A stretch of 10,388 bases of DNA. Origin: Planctomycetota bacterium. Its GTDB lineage: Bacteria > Planctomycetota > Brocadiia > SM23-32. Position 1 is the first letter of the stretch, and the number at the start of each line of letters is the position of its first letter. Positions 7,190 through 10,388 of the stretch are shown piece by piece. The position numbers and the translations under genes are program-made. A model generated the notes under the pieces. It had not been told where the DNA came from, did no database searches, and saw only the letters and a list, made by a program, of their open reading frames with translations. The DNA is taken from assembly GCA_030604585.1 (NCBI GenBank), contig JAUVVP010000031.1, positions 1 to 10,388 of the forward strand. The letters run 5' to 3'.

Positions 7190-7363
7190 CGTGGGAGCGG
7201 CCTGATCCCGGCGGGCTCCTACGAGAAGGCCGGCAAGGTCACCAAGGTCGCCAACCCCGAGGGCATGGAGACCACCTACTCGTACGACATGCTCAGCCCG
7301 AAGAAGGAGGACATCGCTGATGCCGCCCAGGGGGGTTGCCATCAAGGGCGCCTGGAACCATGA
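7190..7363 (+). pseudogene. YD-repeat (RHS-type) remnant
   Basis: Immediately after the lipoprotein stop, and in the same frame, bases 7214-7294 read GSYEKAGKVTKVANPEG followed by METTYSYDML. This is one clean YD/RHS unit (xxxGxvTxvxxpxGxxttYxYD). RHS and YD proteins are very large wall-associated or toxin-delivery proteins, and here only about one unit remains. The reading ends at a stop at 7361-7363. There is no ribosome binding site and no start upstream of the motif, so I call it a relic of a larger gene lost by deletion. Readthrough of the lipoprotein TGA is possible in principle but nothing supports it. Confidence 0.5.
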
Positions 7364-7391
7364 TCAATGGGACGGCAGCGCAAGGACTTGA
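7320..7391 (+). CDS. Possible 23-residue small ORF with ribosome binding site
   Basis: AAGGAGG sits 8 bases before ATG 7320, which opens a 23-codon frame (MPPRGVAIKGAWNHDQWDGS plus ART) ending in TGA at 7389-7391. The last two bases of that stop belong to the dispersed repeat beginning at 7390. The peptide is unrecognised. It may be the start of a gene cut off by the repeat, or a chance frame, since GGAGG inside the YD remnant could be accidental. Confidence 0.2.
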   Translation: MPPRGVAIKGAWNHDQWDGSART

Positions 7392-7520
7392 GCCACTGAT
7401 CTGCACTGATGTCGGCAGATTACAGACACGGCGGAACTACCGGGAAGAACGTGGGGAGCCGCAGACAGAGATCAAGAGGCCCTTCTTCGATCAGTGCCAA
7501 TCCGTGCAAATCAGTGGCTC
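7390..7520 (+). mobile_element. 131-base element with inverted ends (MITE- or REP-like), repeat copy 2
   Basis: The left end GAGCCACTGAT (7390-7400) and right end ATCAGTGGCTC (7510-7520) are perfect 11-base inverted repeats. The match continues imperfectly to about 20 bases (TGCAC and GAT shared). The left half repeats copy 1 at 5669. The interior has no gene. Size, inverted ends and a second copy 1.7 kb away fit a non-autonomous miniature element or REP-type repeat. I see no target-site duplication (left flank GGACTT, right flank GATCTG) and no transposase nearby. Confidence 0.6.
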
Positions 7521-7568
7521 GATCTGTCGTCTCAGGCCGGCTTCAAGCGGGGTCACCTCTCCTCCAAC

Positions 7569-7611
7569 GGCGGGACCTTTCGCGGGGCCGCCTCAGCGTG
7601 CGGGTCCCGCC
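7569..7611. repeat. Long-stem inverted repeat across the ceramidase-like gene's stop
   Basis: GGCGGGACC (7569-7577) and GGTCCCGCC (7603-7611) form a perfect 9-base stem around a 25-base loop. The minus-strand gene's stop codon (7593-7595) lies in the loop. No U-run follows in the minus direction, so it is not a classic rho-independent terminator. It could stabilise the 3' end of the operon mRNA or help termination. Confidence 0.35.
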
Positions 7612-8870
7612 TTGATAAGCTGGATGGCGCAGTCGGCCAGCACGTCGCCCGCCTCCGGCGCAAGCCGGCTGCTGTCGCAGAAGGTCGTCTCGTATCCGCC
7701 GCGCAGGAAGGCTTCCCTGTGGGGCACGTAGCCGACCATGCCGTTGGCGTGCCCGACCACGAGCGCGCGGCGAGGATGCGCCTCTTCCTTGATGCGCAGA
7801 CCGTGCTGCACGAAGTACTCCGCGGGGATGCCCGCGTAAGCATATTCATCCATGAAGATGACCTGCACCTCCGCCGGCTGCGTGCCCATCCGCCGGACGC
7901 GCTCCATCGCCCTGGGGATCTCGCGTTCGTAGATGGCCGAATCTATGAAGCGCTGCGCCCCCCTGGTCGTGCCCGCCCTCTCGTCCTCGGTTGTCTGGCG
8001 GAAAGGCAGCCTGACGGTCTTTGACCTGCTGCCGAGTCTCAGCTCGCTCCGAAAGGCCATCCCCTCCAGGACGCGGCCAACGTCGCCGGCGAGTGCGGCG
8101 CCGACCTCTTCCTTGCTCTTGCCCGGGCCGCCTCTGCGCGGGTCATTCACCGAGATGTTGCCACACGCGCCGTTCAGGTAGACGGTCACGGGGCAGCCGC
8201 GTGCCTTCATCTCGTTCGCCAGCACGCCGGGGAAGCCAGCCGACAGCGCCGTCTCCCCGCCGTGATGCGTCGGGTGACAGGCGAAGTTCACCACCGCGCC
8301 GAGCAGCCGCCCGTCCTTGGCGCGAGCGGCCATGACGGCCACCTCGGGGTCTATCGGCCCCTCCATGCAGAGGGCCATCGGGTTTGTGAACTCGCCGTGC
8401 GTACGGACGGTGCCGTCCCTCATGACCACCCGGCGGTTGTAACCAACGTGGAACTCGAAGCAGCTTCCGAAACCCACCTCCGCCTCCCGGGCGTCGTCCA
8501 GCGCCCGCCCGATCAGCGAGACGACCTTGCCGACGAGGGTCTGCACGTAGGCGTCGTCGCGCCGGACATCGCCGCAGTTGGCGACGGCGGGCCCGGCGTG
8601 GTTATGGGTGGCGGCAACCATGATGTTCCCGCCCGGAAAGCCGTAGCTCTCCTCGCACCTGCTGCGGACCTCGGCGACCTGCGTCCAGCGGATGCTCAGC
8701 GTGTCGAGCTGCACGAAGGCCACCCGCTCGCCCGCCGCCTCCAGCACCGCGGCTCGCGCGAAGAGCGGGTCCAGCACCCGGTCGGACACTATGTCCCGCT
8801 TCCAGCCGATCTTGTGCGTCCCCACCGGGGGCGTGATGTCCACTTCGGCAAAGCCAACGTTAACTGGCAT
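7593..8870 (-). CDS. Neutral/alkaline ceramidase-like hydrolase, catalytic domain only
   Basis: A 425-residue protein matching the N-terminal catalytic domain of neutral/alkaline non-lysosomal ceramidases, zinc amidases. Landmarks in order are AEVDITPPVG (8-17), zinc-site THNHAGP (88-94), NFACHPTHHG (195-204, second histidine ligand region), NGACGNIS (233-240), where Ser240 aligns with the nucleophile of the bacterial enzyme, IPAE (348-351) and VGYVP (379-383), the usual Glu and Tyr ligand positions. Characterised ceramidases are about 650 residues, secreted, and carry a C-terminal Ig-like domain. This one lacks both signal peptide and C-terminal domain, so it is probably cytoplasmic with another amide or ester substrate. 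Many planctomycete-type genomes carry such short homologues. The start ATG 8870 has AGGGG 8 bases upstream, overlapping the aminotransferase stop, so the genes are likely cotranscribed and translationally coupled. Confidence 0.85.
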   Translation of the reverse strand: MPVNVGFAEVDITPPVGTHKIGWKRDIVSDRVLDPLFARAAVLEAAGERVAFVQLDTLSIRWTQVAEVRSRCEESYGFPGGNIMVAATHNHAGPAVANCGDVRRDDAYVQTLVGKVVSLIGRALDDAREAEVGFGSCFEFHVGYNRRVVMRDGTVRTHGEFTNPMALCMEGPIDPEVAVMAARAKDGRLLGAVVNFACHPTHHGGETALSAGFPGVLANEMKARGCPVTVYLNGACGNISVNDPRRGGPGKSKEEVGAALAGDVGRVLEGMAFRSELRLGSRSKTVRLPFRQTTEDERAGTTRGAQRFIDSAIYEREIPRAMERVRRMGTQPAEVQVIFMDEYAYAGIPAEYFVQHGLRIKEEAHPRRALVVGHANGMVGYVPHREAFLRGGYETTFCDSSRLAPEAGDVLADCAIQLIKAGPAR

Positions 8871-8881
8871 TTCTACGGCCC

Positions 8882-10168
8882 CTAATTTGCGTGGCTGATC
8901 TGCTCGAGGTTCGCCATCACCTTCCGAAAGGCCCCGGCCACGAGTTCGGCCGCCTCCGGACCGTTGGGAGCCCGCAGAGGAGTGGTCATGCCGATGTGCC
9001 GGTCGCTGTGCTTTTGAGCCATCGGATAGCTCTCAGGTGAGTAATCCACGGGCTGCGCATAGCGGCAACTCCAGGGGCAGCCCTTCCCGTAGCCGTTGCG
9101 GGCCCGGAAGACTGTCATGACCGGCAGGATGAACTTCTGCCAGACGAGCACGTCGGCGCCTTCGGCCTGGAGCGCCCGCAGGATTCCGTCGCGGAAGGCG
9201 GCCGCGTCGGATGCATGGCCCAGCGCTTCCATGTCGAACCGGACGGTGTAGTTGTACCAGTTGTGCTCGCAGCCGTCGGGCTCGCCGGGCAGGATGAGAT
9301 GCGGCACGTCGCTGAGGCATTCGGTCAGCCGCTGCGCGTTGACCTTCTGGGCCTCGAGGTAGTCATCCAGCCTGATCAGTTGCGCCCTGCCGAAGGCCGC
9401 CCCCAGGTCGCTATTGCGGTACATCCACCCCAGCGCGTAGGCGTGGTAGTCGCGGTCTTCCAGGGGCGTGCGGGTCTCGCCGAAGGACCAGAGCTGCTTG
9501 GCCGCGGCGAACATCTCTTCGTCATCGGTCACGAACATGCCGCCTTCGCCCCCGCAGAGGCACTTGTTCTGGTTGAAGCTGAAGGCGGCGCAGTGCCCCC
9601 ACGTGCCCACCTTCTTGCCGTTGAACTTCGCGCCATGGGCCTGGCAGGCGTCCTCGATCACCTTCAGGCCGTGCTTGCCGGCGATGGCCATCACCTGCTC
9701 CATGTCCACCGGAAGGCCGTGCAGATGGACAATGATAATGGCCTTCGTCCGCGGGGTGATCGCATCCTCGATCTGGTCAACGGCGATATTCATGGTCCCG
9801 AAGTCAATGTCCACGAAGACCGGGATGCTGTTGTGGTGCAGGACGCAGGTGGCGGAGGAGGACCACGAATAGGCGGGCACGATGACCTCGTCGCCGGCGC
9901 TGCATCCGCAGGCGGCGACGCACATGTGCAGCGCGGCCGTGCCGGAGTTGGTTGTGACGGCGTATTCGTTGCCGTTCCAGGCCGCGAACTCCTTCTGGAA
10001 CGCCTCGCAGTTGGGCCCGAAGGTGTGGTTGTCGCCCTCGAGCGAGGCCAGGACCATGCGACGGTCAACATCGTCAATGGGCGGCCATTTCTTCATCGCC
10101 CCCTCGGGAACGGCGGGCGGTCCTCCCTTGATTGCGAGCTTCTCGGTCAAGGGAGGCCCGCCCGCCAT
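8882..10168 (-). CDS. DegT/DnrJ/EryC1/StrS-family PLP aminotransferase
   Basis: A PLP-dependent sugar aminotransferase or dehydratase relative (about 428 residues from ATG 10168). It shows TNSGTAAL (73-80, phosphate contact), IEDACQAHGA (171-180; D173 pairs with the pyridine nitrogen, Q176 stacks) and the catalytic lysine in SFNQNK (K202), followed by GGEGG. GAMKKWPPIDD and LGWMYRNSDLGAAFGRAQL are typical of the family. Such enzymes transaminate keto-sugars for surface glycans or aminocyclitols; the exact substrate is unknown. The start is uncertain. Homology begins about TEKLAIKGGPP, just after TTG 10150, and neither it nor ATG 10168 has a clear ribosome binding site, because everything upstream is an inverted copy of this gene's own 5' part. 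The native promoter and start may be missing. The open frame continues to 10354 only as antisense of that copy. It precedes the ceramidase-like gene by 11 bases. Confidence 0.85.
   Translation of the reverse strand: MAGGPPLTEKLAIKGGPPAVPEGAMKKWPPIDDVDRRMVLASLEGDNHTFGPNCEAFQKEFAAWNGNEYAVTTNSGTAALHMCVAACGCSAGDEVIVPAYSWSSSATCVLHHNSIPVFVDIDFGTMNIAVDQIEDAITPRTKAIIIVHLHGLPVDMEQVMAIAGKHGLKVIEDACQAHGAKFNGKKVGTWGHCAAFSFNQNKCLCGGEGGMFVTDDEEMFAAAKQLWSFGETRTPLEDRDYHAYALGWMYRNSDLGAAFGRAQLIRLDDYLEAQKVNAQRLTECLSDVPHLILPGEPDGCEHNWYNYTVRFDMEALGHASDAAAFRDGILRALQAEGADVLVWQKFILPVMTVFRARNGYGKGCPWSCRYAQPVDYSPESYPMAQKHSDRHIGMTTPLRAPNGPEAAELVAGAFRKVMANLEQISHAN
9890..10131 (-). repeat. Left arm of a long inverted repeat
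   Basis: The reverse complement of this segment matches 10147-10388 without gaps at 234 of 242 positions. It covers about codons 14-93 of the minus-strand aminotransferase. The outer 74 bases of the match are identical up to the window edge, so the true outer end lies outside the window for the right arm. Confidence 0.95.
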
Positions 10169-10388
10169 TCCCGAGGGGGCGATGAAGAAATGGCCGCCCA
10201 TTGAGGATGTTGACCGTCGCATGGTCCTGGCCTCGCTCGAAGGCACCAACCACACCTTCGGCCCCAACTGCGAGGCGTTCCAGAAGGAGTTCGCGGCCTG
10301 GAACGGCAACGAGTACGCCGTCACAACCAACTCCGGCACGGCCGCGCTGCACATGTGCGTCGCCGCCTGCGGATGCAGCGCCGGCGAC
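10128..10388 (+). CDS. Partial head-to-head second copy of the DegT aminotransferase 5' end
   Basis: From about 10147 the plus strand encodes VKGGPPAIPEGAMKKWPPIE, then continues through LEGTNHTFGPN and TNSGTAALHMCVAACG to the window edge, with no stop. It is nearly identical to the minus-strand aminotransferase, with three residue changes (V to I, D to E, D to T). The N-terminus differs (LIASFSVKGG against LTEKLAIKGG) because it reads the spacer backwards. In-frame starts are TTG 10128 or ATG 10182; neither has a good ribosome binding site. It may be a real paralogue running off the window, a truncated duplicate, or a fold-back junction created in amplification or assembly. Confidence 0.5.
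   Translation, partial: MIASFSVKGGPPAIPEGAMKKWPPIEDVDRRMVLASLEGTNHTFGPNCEAFQKEFAAWNGNEYAVTTNSGTAALHMCVAACGCSAGD
10132..10146. other. 15-base spacer at the centre of the inverted repeat
   Basis: TTGCGAGCTTCTCGG separates the two arms. The arms abut it as TTGA and TCAA. On the minus strand it encodes the TEKLAI part of the N-terminus, which looks native to DegT proteins. On the plus strand it gives ASFS, which does not. So the spacer seems to belong to the minus-strand gene. Confidence 0.7.
10147..10388 (+). repeat. Right arm of a long inverted repeat, open at the window edge
   Basis: This arm mirrors 9890-10131 with 8 substitutions and no indels. All 8 fall in the half nearer the centre or the middle of the arm, and the last 74 bases to the edge are identical. 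It continues beyond the window by an unknown length. Confidence 0.95.

Noticed and set aside
5669..7520. The two repeats as a composite transposon or CRISPR-like array
   Set aside because: Only two copies, 1.7 kb apart, no transposase, no regular spacers, and only one copy has both ends.
10132..10146. Invertible promoter or recombinase site at the centre of the inverted repeat
   Set aside because: The 15-base spacer is too short to hold a promoter and is better explained as N-terminal codons of the minus-strand gene; no invertase gene is visible.
9215..10204. A 329-codon open frame on the plus strand
   Set aside because: It is antisense to the DegT aminotransferase. Its C-terminal part resembles another frame in the right arm only because the two arms are inverted copies of each other.
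10169..10354. N-terminal extension of the minus-strand aminotransferase to the first ATG in frame
   Set aside because: These 62 codons are antisense to the plus-strand copy and have no similarity to DegT N-termini.

Overview
The window is high-GC bacterial DNA with no rRNA, tRNA, CRISPR array or complete transposase gene. The gene content suggests an environmental, probably uncultivated, member of the Planctomycetota, Lentisphaerota or a neighbouring high-GC phylum. That content is a ceramidase-like hydrolase without a secretion signal, a DUF4380-type protein, a DegT-family aminotransferase, a WD/BNR-like lipoprotein, an RHS/YD-repeat scrap and short dispersed repeats. This taxonomic guess comes from gene content only. 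Most genes have recognisable Shine-Dalgarno sequences.

Layout, left to right. Bases 1-376 hold no gene I can support, apart from a palindrome just past the end of the first gene. A metallo-beta-lactamase-fold hydrolase (377-1177, minus) is divergent from a sedoheptulokinase-like FGGY sugar kinase (1577-2998, plus). The gap between them carries a candidate sigma-70-type promoter for each gene, with a GC-rich inverted repeat between the promoters. The kinase is followed after 63 bases by a DUF4380-like exported or membrane-anchored protein (3062-4081). Next comes an aspartase/fumarase-superfamily lyase, best called aspartate ammonia-lyase (4233-5618), with its own promoter and a strong ribosome binding site.

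The middle (5619-7592) is looser. It has a predicted lipoprotein with propeller-like repeats (5930-7189), flanked by two copies of a short dispersed repeat (from 5669 and from 7390). The second copy has inverted ends like a small non-autonomous element. A YD-repeat scrap lies between the lipoprotein stop and this second copy. This stretch looks like a site of gene decay and insertion.

The right third is a minus-strand operon: a DegT/DnrJ/EryC1/StrS aminotransferase (8882 to about 10168), then, 11 bases after its stop, a ceramidase-like hydrolase (7593-8870). The 5' end of the aminotransferase is abnormal. The window ends in a near-perfect inverted duplication (arms 9890-10131 and 10147-10388, 15-base spacer, 234 of 242 positions identical), so the first ~80 codons of the aminotransferase appear again head-to-head on the plus strand and run off the edge. 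This is either a head-to-head paralogue pair or a fold-back or assembly junction. It is the most unusual structure here.

Functionally the window reads as carbon and amino-acid metabolism (sugar phosphorylation, aspartate to fumarate, sugar transamination, amide or ester hydrolysis) plus envelope proteins. I do not see a defence system, biosynthetic cluster or other clearly new multi-gene machine.
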